Origin: Herbiconiux ginsengi
GTDB taxonomy: Bacteria > Actinomycetota > Actinomycetes > Actinomycetales > Microbacteriaceae
NCBI RefSeq assembly: GCF_900107435.1
Contig: NZ_FNPZ01000002.1
Location: 884,979-948,978, forward strand
Reading direction: 5' to 3'
Length of the DNA stretch: 64,000 nucleotides
In this document: positions 22,886-30,238 of the stretch, piece after piece
How positions within the stretch are numbered: the first letter of the stretch is position 1
Layout: every line of letters begins with the position of its first letter
Notes under the pieces: generated by a model
Databases searched by the model: none
The model's input: the letters and a program-made list of their open reading frames with translations, nothing else
Told to the model about the DNA's origin: nothing
Program-made: the position numbers and the translations under genes

Positions 22886-24781
22886 ATGAAGGCACGATCG
22901 ATGGTGGCCGCAGCAGGGATTACCGCCCTGCTGCTATCTACCGCACCTGTTGCGGCAGATGCATCCGTGTCGGTTCAAAGCGATGCGGCGGCTAGCCCCG
23001 CAACAGCGTCGGCGAATGAGGTCATCGCAACCGTCCAGAGCGAGCCGTATTACTACAACTCGTACGAGACTTTCTTTGCCACCCCAAACAACCTCCCGGC
23101 TCCGGTCACCCCGGTCACAACAGTGCTGCATGTCGAACTGACCGACGCGTTCCTCGCGGGAGCATCCGACAGCCTGACCTGGAAAGTCGAGGGCTTAGAC
23201 GGCCTGACAGGGACTTCAATCATCGATCGAGAGGCGAAGGCCGTCGACATTGCACTTCCGGCCAACTTCTACGACCTGGCATCGACGTCGATCTGGCCTG
23301 GAACTCTGTATCTGACCTTCTCCTCGCGTGCGAGGAGCGCCGACCGCCTTCCATCCGTTCCCGCGCGATTCACCCAGGACCAGGCCTTCGGCTGGACCAG
23401 CACCACCAGCTATGTGCTCAAACTCAAACCCGCCAGCGCGGACTCTGAATCGACAGTGCAGATTCCGATGTCCAAGATCCATTCTCCTGGGCCCCAACTC
23501 ACCAGACATTACTGGGCCACGACGGACGAGGGGGCGGTCATCGACGAGACGACGACGCTCCGCTTCGTCTCTTCCGACCCGATCTGGGCGGCGGCGGGCG
23601 CGGCCACCGCACCCAGCGCCTACATCCAGCGGCCATCACTCGACTGGAGCGACGGGTATCGCGTTCCGACGAGCGAGCGTCCATCGGTTTCACCCGACAA
23701 CTCGTCGATCGCGGTGCCGTTCTCATCCGTGACCGGGGTGGACGGGCCCGCGATCGGCGGCGCCTCCCTGATTCAGTTCACTGCCGGCATGGCCAATCAG
23801 TACCTGGAAGGAACGCTGGCAACCGCGGTCATTCCGATCGGCACGAACACCTCCATCGGCGACACGCGCTCGACGCGGCTCGCCGGCCCCACTCGCTACG
23901 ACGGGAGCATCACGGATGCTGCAGTCGCCTTCCCCGACGGCGCGCGGCGCGTGTACCTCGCTTCCGGCGAGGTGTTTGCCGATGCCTTGAGCGCCGGACC
24001 GGCCGCCGTGCACAATGGTGCGCCGCTCGTGCTCGTAACCTCGTCGCAATATTCCTCGGCGAAGTATCTCTCGTGGCTACAACCCGAAGAAATAGTCGTT
24101 CTCGGTGGACAGGCTTCCACACCGGATGACGTCGTGGCCGACATCCTTCGCGAATCCAAGCTCGACCCCGACTCATACACGCTGCGGCGTGATGCGGGCG
24201 CCGACAGGTATGACGCCTCACTTGCCATCTCAGCGGCCGAGTTTCCGGAGGGCGCGGCTACCGCATTTCTCGCCTCGGGGTCCGGATTCGCGGATGCGCT
24301 CACCGCGATCCCTGCCGCCTCGCGCGAAGGCGCGCCGGTCATCCTCATCCGTGGCGATCAGCCGCGACTCGATGACGCCACCATTTCCGAACTCGATCGC
24401 CTCGGGGTGTCGAATGTCGTGATCGCTGGGGGCCCCGCGAGCGTCTCAAACGGGATCGAGAAGCAGCTAGGGCAGCTCTATCCCGGCGAGGTGACTCGAT
24501 TCGGCGGGGCCACCCGCTTCGACGTCGCAGAATCGCTCAACGCCGCCTATTTCCCCACGGCGACGACAGCCTACGTGGCGACAGGAGCCAACTTTCCGGA
24601 TGCGCTTACCGGCGGCGTTCTTGCTGGCGTCAAGGATGCACCCCTCGTTCTCGCTCGCACCGAGTGCATTCCGGCGTCGACGTGGCAGCGTCTGGCCGAC
24701 TGGGCGCCGTCGAAAGTCACCCTGATTGGGGGCACGAACAGTCTCGCGCCAGTGATGCAGAGTCTCCCGCGGTGTGACTGA
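22886..24781 (+). CDS. secreted protein with three cell-wall-binding repeats, 631 aa
   Basis: ATG 22886 follows GGGGGTGG. A signal peptide spans residues 1-27 (KARSMVAAAGITALLLSTAP, cleavage near ADA-S). Residues 30-325 are a beta-rich region of unknown fold with many Ser/Thr/Tyr residues. CW_binding_2 repeats begin near 331 (RLAGPTRYDGS), 433 (GADRYDAS) and 537 (RFGGATRFDVA), each with FADALSAGP-like and VVLGG/VVIAGG/VTLIGG blocks. The C-terminal repeat ends in a short cysteine-containing tail like the paralogue at 7005. The protein is predicted to be held at the cell wall, with the N-terminal region as the display domain. Confidence 0.85.
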   Translation: MKARSMVAAAGITALLLSTAPVAADASVSVQSDAAASPATASANEVIATVQSEPYYYNSYETFFATPNNLPAPVTPVTTVLHVELTDAFLAGASDSLTWKVEGLDGLTGTSIIDREAKAVDIALPANFYDLASTSIWPGTLYLTFSSRARSADRLPSVPARFTQDQAFGWTSTTSYVLKLKPASADSESTVQIPMSKIHSPGPQLTRHYWATTDEGAVIDETTTLRFVSSDPIWAAAGAATAPSAYIQRPSLDWSDGYRVPTSERPSVSPDNSSIAVPFSSVTGVDGPAIGGASLIQFTAGMANQYLEGTLATAVIPIGTNTSIGDTRSTRLAGPTRYDGSITDAAVAFPDGARRVYLASGEVFADALSAGPAAVHNGAPLVLVTSSQYSSAKYLSWLQPEEIVVLGGQASTPDDVVADILRESKLDPDSYTLRRDAGADRYDASLAISAAEFPEGAATAFLASGSGFADALTAIPAASREGAPVILIRGDQPRLDDATISELDRLGVSNVVIAGGPASVSNGIEKQLGQLYPGEVTRFGGATRFDVAESLNAAYFPTATTAYVATGANFPDALTGGVLAGVKDAPLVLARTECIPASTWQRLADWAPSKVTLIGGTNSLAPVMQSLPRCD

Positions 24782-24784
24782 GGT

Positions 24785-25048
24785 GTGAGTCTCGGCGCTG
24801 ATCCTGAGTCGAGTGTCGACGTAGAGCAATGGGCGGCAACTGCTGAGAAGCCGCTGGACATCAGCCCGTATCGCTTCGCGCAGGCGATCGACGTGCCCGC
24901 TCGACGCATCGACGAGACCGTTCAGGGCAAGCGCGGGATTCGCCCGACGGCAGCGCAACTTGCTCGCGCATTCGGCACCTCGGATTGCTTCTGGACGAAC
25001 TATCGGACCCGGTATGACCTCGAGCTCGTCATCCAGCATTCCTGGTGA
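24785..25048 (+). pseudogene. higA relic (orphan antitoxin remnant)
   Basis: KPLDISPYRFAQAIDVPARR and AQLARAFGTSDCFWTNYRTR closely follow HigA at 21332-21628, but the first 20 or so residues are replaced by unrelated sequence, one helix residue is missing, and the C-terminus diverges (IQHSW). No toxin gene accompanies it. The frame is still open from GTG 24785, so a truncated protein might be made. Confidence 0.7.
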
Positions 25049-25069
25049 TCGTAGGTGCGGGCCGAGACT

Positions 25070-25180
25070 GGGCGACGTGGGGTGGGTGATCCGGTCGAGT
25101 CATTGGCATCGGGTTTGGCGGGAGGCCGCGCAGCGGCCGGGGGACTATGACTCGACCGGATCACCCACCCCGCGGCGCCC
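25070..25180 (+). repeat. 111-bp covarying hairpin element, copy 2
   Basis: 34-bp arms 25070-25103 and 25147-25180 pair with two mismatches. The 43-nt core on the plus strand matches the core of copy 1 (448-558, minus strand) at 41 of 43 positions. The only two differences are a swap of one base pair in the inner stem (GGCCGC/GCGGCC here, GCCCGC/GCGGGC there). Arm sequences are mostly different between copies, yet each pairs with its own partner. It begins 22 bp after the higA relic and ends 54 bp before the DUF222/HNH gene. Confidence 0.88.
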
Positions 25181-25221
25181 AACCACCCCGAACTAAACGA
25201 GTTTAAATCATCTAATTCTGA

Positions 25222-25227
25222 TAGAAT
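25222..25227 (+). promoter_or_regulatory. -10 element of a probable leaderless promoter
   Basis: TAGAAT ends 6 nt before ATG 25234 in an A+T-rich stretch that lacks a Shine-Dalgarno sequence, so transcription probably starts at the start codon. ATTCTGATAGAAT around it is a small palindrome and might be a regulator site. Confidence 0.45.
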
Positions 25228-25233
25228 TTCAGT

Positions 25234-26637
25234 ATGAAAAGCACCCTCCGCCTCCACGAGATCGCCGCCGATCTCCGAGGCGTTGCGGGTGAGATCGGCG
25301 TCCGGATGGCGGGGCTGAGCGACGACGAATTGCTCGACGTCATGGCCGCGATCGAAGCCGTCGGGCGGGTCGTCGGAGCGGCGCAGGTGCGGGTCGCTGG
25401 GGAGGTCGGGGTGCGGTCGCGCAGCGAACTCGGGGATGAGGGGCTGAGTCGGTCGCAGAACTTCACGAGCCCGGTCAAGCTCGTCGCGAGCGTCACGGGC
25501 ACGTCGGCGCACGAGAGCAAGGTGCGGCTCGAGGTCGGGCGCAAGCTGCGCGGGGCCGTGCTTCTGGGCGGCGGCGAGGGGCCGGCGCCGTTCCCGGTCG
25601 TCGCGCAGGCGCTCGACGAGGGAATCCTCGCCGTCGAAACGGCGTCGGTCATCGTGGCGCGGTGCAGCGAGCTCGCGGTGCGTGGATGCTCGCCCGACGT
25701 CGTGGCCAGTGCCGAGCAGACGCTCGTCGATGAGACCGTCACGGGGCGTCTGACGACGGATCAGACGTCGAAGCTCGCCATCCATCTGCGCGAGGTCATC
25801 GATCCCGATGGAGCCGAGCCGCGGGACGAGGTGCACCAGCAGCAGCGCTCACTCACCATCGCTCAGGCGAGCGACGGCATGATCCGCGGGCGGTTCGCGC
25901 TCACTCCCGAGCAGGGCGGGGTGTGGCTGGCGAGCATCCAGGCGATGCAGAGTCCGCGCGTCTCAGATGCACAGGGCGGCGGCCCGCGGTTCCTCAGTGA
26001 AGAGGAGTTCGTCGCGCAGACCGTCACCGCCGACATCCGCACCCAGGCGCAGAAGAACGCCGACACCGTCACCGAACTCATCGCGCGTGCCGCCGGCGCC
26101 CCCGACATGCCGCGCATCAACGGCTCCGCCACCACGGTCAACGTGCACATCTCGCTCGACGACCTCGAGGCGGGGCGCGGAGTCGGGTGGATCGACGGGG
26201 TCGACGAGCCCGTTCCCGCCTCCACCGTGGCCCAGATGCGCTGCCACTCTCCCATCTCCGCGACACTCTTCGGCGACCGCGGCGAAGTGCTCTACCAGGG
26301 CAAGACGAAACGACTCTTCACCGCGGCCCAGAACCGCGCCCTCGCCGCCCGAGACGGCGGATGCGTGTGGAACGGATGCGATCGACCCCCGTCGTTCTGC
26401 GAAACGCACCATGTAGACGAATGGGTCTCCGACGATCATCCACCCGGCCGCACCGACATCGACAACGGCCTGCTGCTCTGCCATTTCCATCACAGCCACC
26501 TGCATCGCTCGGCGTGGAAACTCATCATGCTCGGAGGCGTGCCACACCGCGTGCCGCCCCGATGGATCGACATCGAGCAGACCCCCATCCCCACCACGCG
26601 CCGCCGCGCGGGCGGCCCACGCCGCAAGGCCGCCTGA
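25234..26637 (+). CDS. DUF222/HNH (13E12-repeat family) protein, 467 aa
   Basis: The N-terminal DUF222 region (residues about 5-320: LSDDELLDVMAAIEAVGRVV; DRGEVLYQGKTKRLFTAAQ) is followed by a C-terminal HNH domain: DGGCVWNGCDRPPSFCETHH, VSDDHPPGRTDIDNGLLLCH, FHHSHLHR. This is the 13E12-repeat family, which is multicopy in many Actinobacteria. The M. tuberculosis REP13E12 elements, which serve as phiRv1 integration sites, carry relatives. Its biochemical role is unsettled. A hairpin element lies immediately upstream and a relic of the same family at 22690. Confidence 0.88.
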   Translation: MKSTLRLHEIAADLRGVAGEIGVRMAGLSDDELLDVMAAIEAVGRVVGAAQVRVAGEVGVRSRSELGDEGLSRSQNFTSPVKLVASVTGTSAHESKVRLEVGRKLRGAVLLGGGEGPAPFPVVAQALDEGILAVETASVIVARCSELAVRGCSPDVVASAEQTLVDETVTGRLTTDQTSKLAIHLREVIDPDGAEPRDEVHQQQRSLTIAQASDGMIRGRFALTPEQGGVWLASIQAMQSPRVSDAQGGGPRFLSEEEFVAQTVTADIRTQAQKNADTVTELIARAAGAPDMPRINGSATTVNVHISLDDLEAGRGVGWIDGVDEPVPASTVAQMRCHSPISATLFGDRGEVLYQGKTKRLFTAAQNRALAARDGGCVWNGCDRPPSFCETHHVDEWVSDDHPPGRTDIDNGLLLCHFHHSHLHRSAWKLIMLGGVPHRVPPRWIDIEQTPIPTTRRRAGGPRRKAA

Positions 26638-26771
26638 GCGGAGTCGGGTCCGGGGGCGGGTCGGGGCGGGTCGGGCCACATACGACCAGCGGATACGGGA
26701 GACGACCGAGAACTCATCGACGATTCCCGACGCGGCGGCTCAGATACAGGCCAACCGGGCGCATCCCACCC

Positions 26772-27188
26772 CTAGTCGGCGTGATCGTTCAGGGCACTCA
26801 AGGCCTCGAAGAGCGCCGCACGCTGGGGCTCGTCGAGAGGCGCGAAGAGCTTCGGCAACTCATCGGCCACCACCCGACGGCCGGCCGCGAGCGCATCGGC
26901 CCCGGCGGAAGTGAGCACGTGCTCGAGGCGACGACCGCGGCCAGGCGCCCGCGAGACCAGACCACGATCGATCAGGCGGGTCGCGAGCGTTCCGAACGAC
27001 TGATCGCTCTGAAAGGTCGCCACGGCGAGGTCGTGCGCGGATGCGCTGGGCGCCTGATCGATGGCCCGCAGCGCGTCCCACTGCACGAGGCTCACCCCGG
27101 CTGCCCGGAGCGCGGCATCCATCGTGCGGTGATTGCGGTACTGCGCACGCTTCAACGCCTGCCCGAGGAGTTCCAAATCTGTCGCCAT
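26772..27188 (-). CDS. MarR-family transcriptional regulator, 138 aa
   Basis: The winged-helix layout of MarR is visible: VSLVQWDALRAIDQAP, ASAHDLAVATFQSDQSFGTL (recognition helix), ATRLIDRGLVSRAPGRGRRL with the basic wing tip, and a C-terminal dimerisation helix. It is divergent from the alpha/beta hydrolase gene at 27240, with 51 bp between starts that contain a palindrome. It probably represses itself and the hydrolase, with a small aromatic or reactive compound as inducer (inference). Confidence 0.88.
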   Translation of the reverse strand: MATDLELLGQALKRAQYRNHRTMDAALRAAGVSLVQWDALRAIDQAPSASAHDLAVATFQSDQSFGTLATRLIDRGLVSRAPGRGRRLEHVLTSAGADALAAGRRVVADELPKLFAPLDEPQRAALFEALSALNDHAD

Positions 27189-27199
27189 GGTGTTAGCGT

Positions 27200-27227
27200 A
27201 TCAGCAGATTTATATAAACATCTTGAT
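27200..27227. promoter_or_regulatory. palindromic MarR operator
   Basis: An imperfect 28-bp inverted repeat ATCAGCAGA-TTTATATAAA-like centre-CATCTTGAT fills most of the 51-bp divergent region. It would overlap both promoters and is the likely binding site of the MarR regulator. Confidence 0.6.
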
Positions 27228-27239
27228 TTGGAGTCGCCC

Positions 27240-28037
27240 ATGTCCTCTCGCTTCGTTTCCCGCGCATCCGTCACCGAGGCCGGCGATCCGGCACTGCCGA
27301 CCGCACTCGTGCTGCACGGAGGCGGCGGACCCCGCACCGTGGCACCGATCGTCGGCCACCTCGCCGCGACACACCACGTGCTCGCTCCGACCCACCCGGG
27401 ATGGGACGGCACCGCCCTCCCCGACGACCTGACCTCCGTGGCCCAGCTCGCCGGCGACTACCTGGAGCTGCTGCCGAGCGACGCCACCGAGAGCCGCGAG
27501 CAGCACGGCGTGACGCTCGTGGGGTCGTCGATCGGCGGATGGATCGCACTCGAGATGGCGATCCAGGCCGCGAGCGATGCCCGCCGCTACGCCGGACTGA
27601 TCGACTCGGTCATCGTCATCGATTCCGTCGGGGTCGACGTGGCGGGCGAACCGATCGCCGACTTCTTCTCCCTCAGCCCTCGACAGCTCGCCGAACGCGC
27701 GTGGCACGACGCCGACCGCGGATTCATCGACCCCGTTGGGCTCTCCGACGAACAGCGAGCGGTGCAGGCGGGCAACGGCCGCGCGATGGCGACGATCGCG
27801 GGCGCCGGCATGAGCGATCCGTCGCTGCTCGCACGACTCGCCGCCGTGACGGTGCCGACGCTCGTCGTGTGGGGCGCCAGTGACGGGGTGGTGACTCCGG
27901 CATACGGGCGCGCGCTGGCGTCGGCGATTCCGAACGCGAGCTTCGTGCAGATCGAGGAGGCCGGGCACCTCCCCCACCTCGAAGCGGCGGGCGCGACATT
28001 CGAGGCCGTCGACCGGTTCCTGTCGCTGCCGCACTGA
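27240..28037 (+). CDS. alpha/beta hydrolase, 265 aa
   Basis: The fold markers are in order: HGGGGP (26-31, oxyanion region), nucleophile elbow VGSSIGG with S97, an aspartate in VVWGASDGVVTP, and catalytic histidine in EEAGHLPHLEA. Length fits a complete esterase- or haloperoxidase-like hydrolase. ATG 27240 follows TTGGAG. Its divergent neighbour encodes a MarR regulator that probably controls it. The substrate is unknown. Confidence 0.87.
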   Translation: MSSRFVSRASVTEAGDPALPTALVLHGGGGPRTVAPIVGHLAATHHVLAPTHPGWDGTALPDDLTSVAQLAGDYLELLPSDATESREQHGVTLVGSSIGGWIALEMAIQAASDARRYAGLIDSVIVIDSVGVDVAGEPIADFFSLSPRQLAERAWHDADRGFIDPVGLSDEQRAVQAGNGRAMATIAGAGMSDPSLLARLAAVTVPTLVVWGASDGVVTPAYGRALASAIPNASFVQIEEAGHLPHLEAAGATFEAVDRFLSLPH

Positions 28038-28050
28038 GCGGCGTCAAGAC

Positions 28051-28100
28051 GCCGCCAGGTGCCGCCAGGTGCGGCCAGGTGCGGCCAGGTGCAGCCAGGC
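28051..28100. repeat. 10-bp tandem repeat, five units
   Basis: Five contiguous decamers GC(C/G/A)GCCAGGT (28051-28100, the last ending in C) lie just after the hydrolase stop at 28037. Units 1-2 and 3-4 are identical pairs, which suggests recent slippage. No function is evident. Confidence 0.85.
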
Positions 28101-28195
28101 GGTCAGCCGGCCGGCCTGAAAGCGACGCGGGCGGGGCGCCGGGTCGGGGCGACCGTCATCCGGTCGCGCACCGATTCCCGGGGCCCCGGCTCCAC

Positions 28196-28927
28196 TCACA
28201 CCCGAGCGGCGAGCGCCTCCGCGTAGAACCCCGACGGGTCGTTCGCGAGCGACGACTTCACCAGACGCGCCCACTCATCCACCAGCACCTCGATCGCCCC
28301 GGCCTCGACACCGTCGAGCGTGGCCACCGCCACCTCGCGCGGGTCGAGCATCGGGCCGTCGTAGCCGTCCATCAGGCGCGTGTCGGCCGCACCGAGGTGC
28401 ACGCCCTGCACGAGGGTGCCCTGACCGGCGAGCTCGAGGCGCACACCGTTGGTCATCGCCCACTCCGCCGCCTTCGCCACGGCGTAGGCGTTCGCACCCT
28501 CGGTCGAGAACCACGACAAGGCCGACAGGATGTTGACCACCGCTCCCCCGCCGTTCGCCGCGAGCACCGGCTTGAACGCCCGGATGACGGAGAGCGTGCC
28601 GAAGAAGTGCGTGTCCAGTTCGAGGCGCAGGCCCTCGAGATCGCCGTCACCCAGCAGGTTCGCGCCCGTCGAGATGCCCGCGTTGTTGACGAGGAGGGTG
28701 ACGTCGGTGGCCCGCGCCGCCGCATCCGTCACCGATGCCGCATCGAGTAGATCGAGCCGCAGCACCTCCACCCGCGGGTCGGCGAACTCGCCCTCGGCCA
28801 GCTGATCGGGCTGGCGCACGCCCGCGTAGACCTTTGCCGCACCCCGCTCGAGCAGCTCGTCGACGAAGCGCCGGCCGATTCCGCGGTTCGCTCCGGTGAC
28901 CAGGGCGACGGATCCTGCGATGTTCAT
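28196..28927 (-). CDS. SDR-family oxidoreductase, 243 aa
   Basis: The Rossmann NAD(P) site TGANRGIG (11-18), the NNAG motif in LLVNNAGIS, a serine in ILSALSW, and the YxxxK pair in NAYAVAKAAE are intact, so a classical short-chain dehydrogenase of normal length is encoded. A basic residue after the glycine motif and VYAGVR suggest NADP preference (inference). It is divergent from a MerR regulator gene 140 bp away, a common arrangement in which MerR controls the SDR. Confidence 0.88.
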   Translation of the reverse strand: MNIAGSVALVTGANRGIGRRFVDELLERGAAKVYAGVRQPDQLAEGEFADPRVEVLRLDLLDAASVTDAAARATDVTLLVNNAGISTGANLLGDGDLEGLRLELDTHFFGTLSVIRAFKPVLAANGGGAVVNILSALSWFSTEGANAYAVAKAAEWAMTNGVRLELAGQGTLVQGVHLGAADTRLMDGYDGPMLDPREVAVATLDGVEAGAIEVLVDEWARLVKSSLANDPSGFYAEALAARV

Positions 28928-29067
28928 GGTTGTCCCTTCGACATGGGGCGGCCGCGGTCGCGGGCGCCATCCGTCTTGTAGGCTAAAACCTCACGTTGAC
29001 GTCAAGGGCAAGTCGACTCAGCGAACCGGAAGCCGGCGAACAGCCGCCGAGAAGAAACGGATGCGCG

Positions 29068-29496
29068 ATGCACGACATGCGGATCGGCGAACTGGCCGAG
29101 CGCGCCCGGGTCAGCACCCGCGCGCTGCGCTACTACGAGGAGCAGGGCATCCTGCATTCCGAGCGCACGCCGAGCGGGCAGCGCGTCTACGGCGAGTCCG
29201 CCGTCGAGCGGGTGCGTCTCATCCAGCACCTGTTCTCGGCCGGGCTCGCGAGCCGCACGATCGCGGTCATCCTGCCCTGCGTCGACACCGGCCACGCGCC
29301 CCCCGAGATGCTGAGCAGCCTGCACACCGAACGCGATCGCATCACGAACGTCATCGCTGACCTCGAACAGGCCCGGCAACGTCTCGACGACGTCATCGAG
29401 CTCACCGAGCATCCGGATGCGGAGCACTGCGACCGCGTGCGGGATGCCGCGGAACGCACGAACGCGATCCTCGAACTCGCCGATCAACCCGGGTGA
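29068..29496 (+). CDS. MerR-family transcriptional regulator, 142 aa
   Basis: ATG 29068 starts MRIGELAERARVSTRALRYY, the MerR helix-turn-helix, followed by EEQGILHSERTPSGQRVYGE and a long dimerisation helix (EMLSSLHTERDRITNVIADL). A single cysteine in the effector part (LPCVDTGH) does not form a metal-binding pattern, so a metal sensor is unlikely. It is divergent from the SDR gene, its probable target. Confidence 0.88.
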   Translation: MHDMRIGELAERARVSTRALRYYEEQGILHSERTPSGQRVYGESAVERVRLIQHLFSAGLASRTIAVILPCVDTGHAPPEMLSSLHTERDRITNVIADLEQARQRLDDVIELTEHPDAEHCDRVRDAAERTNAILELADQPG

Positions 29497-29615
29497 GGTG
29501 CTTCTCCAGGGGTTTGCCCCGTGGGAGCATCGACGAGATCGCGGCTCCGGGCGCACAGGGAGTGGACGGGCTCGGGCGCCTGGCCGGGCCAGGCCGACAT
29601 CCTTGCCGCGAATCC

Positions 29616-30185
29616 TCAGCCTCTCGTGTCGCTCGGCATCCCCGCAGCACACGTCGACGCGGCGGCGGCCAGGAAGGCACCCGGTGCGCCGACATCCGCG
29701 AACTGGAGTGCGGGCGCCGACGAGACGGTGGCGGTCGGGCTGCCGACCGAGCGCAGGTTGCCCTCGAAGGTTTCTCGAGTGGGGTCACCCGTGGTGGCCC
29801 ACGCCACCACGAAGCCTCCGGCAGTCCCCGTCGACGGGATCGCACCGATCAGCAGCCAGACCGCGTGCTCCGGATCGGGCGTCGCCGTGAGGGAGGGCAC
29901 CGTGTTCGAACCGCCCGGCAGCGGATTGTCGATCGTGGCATTCACCGCGGCCAGGACAGCGGATGACGCATCCTGACACTCCGGGGTGTCGGCCGAGGCA
30001 CCCGACGGGTAGTGCAGGGCATCGGACGACGAGTCGAGCGACGAGGAGGACGACGGCGCCGGCGTCTCGGTGGCCCTCTCCGCGACCGTGGCGGCCGGCC
30101 CGGCCGTGCAGCCGGCGAGCGCCGAGGCCAGGACGACGACGCACCCCAGCCGCCCGGCCGCCGAATCGAATGAACGTCTGCTCAT
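29616..30185 (-). CDS. lipoprotein, 189 aa
   Basis: ATG 30185 opens a signal peptide with lipobox LAGC (C26), so the product is a surface lipoprotein. A serine-rich linker follows (APSSSSSLDSSSDA), then a domain containing two cysteines (TPECQ and STCAAG) and WLLIGAIPSTGTAGGFVVAW. No family is recognised. It lies 53 bp downstream of the beta-propeller gene on the same strand and could belong to the sigma-factor operon. Confidence 0.65.
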   Translation of the reverse strand: MSRRSFDSAAGRLGCVVVLASALAGCTAGPAATVAERATETPAPSSSSSLDSSSDALHYPSGASADTPECQDASSAVLAAVNATIDNPLPGGSNTVPSLTATPDPEHAVWLLIGAIPSTGTAGGFVVAWATTGDPTRETFEGNLRSVGSPTATVSSAPALQFADVGAPGAFLAAAASTCAAGMPSDTRG

Positions 30186-30238
30186 CCCGCCACCGTACCA
30201 ACTCAGCAACAGGTGTAGAAGGATGCGACGAGACCGGA

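Noticed and set aside
25000-25836. Long minus-strand open frame of 278 codons antisense to the DUF222/HNH gene
   Set aside because: Runs through the hairpin and the well-defined DUF222 gene; Arg/Asp-rich composition indicates a shadow frame.
26187-28037. A 616-codon frame fusing the HNH gene region with the alpha/beta hydrolase
   Set aside because: The upstream part is a shadow of the DUF222/HNH gene and the antisense of marR; the hydrolase has its own start at 27240 with a ribosome binding site and operator upstream.
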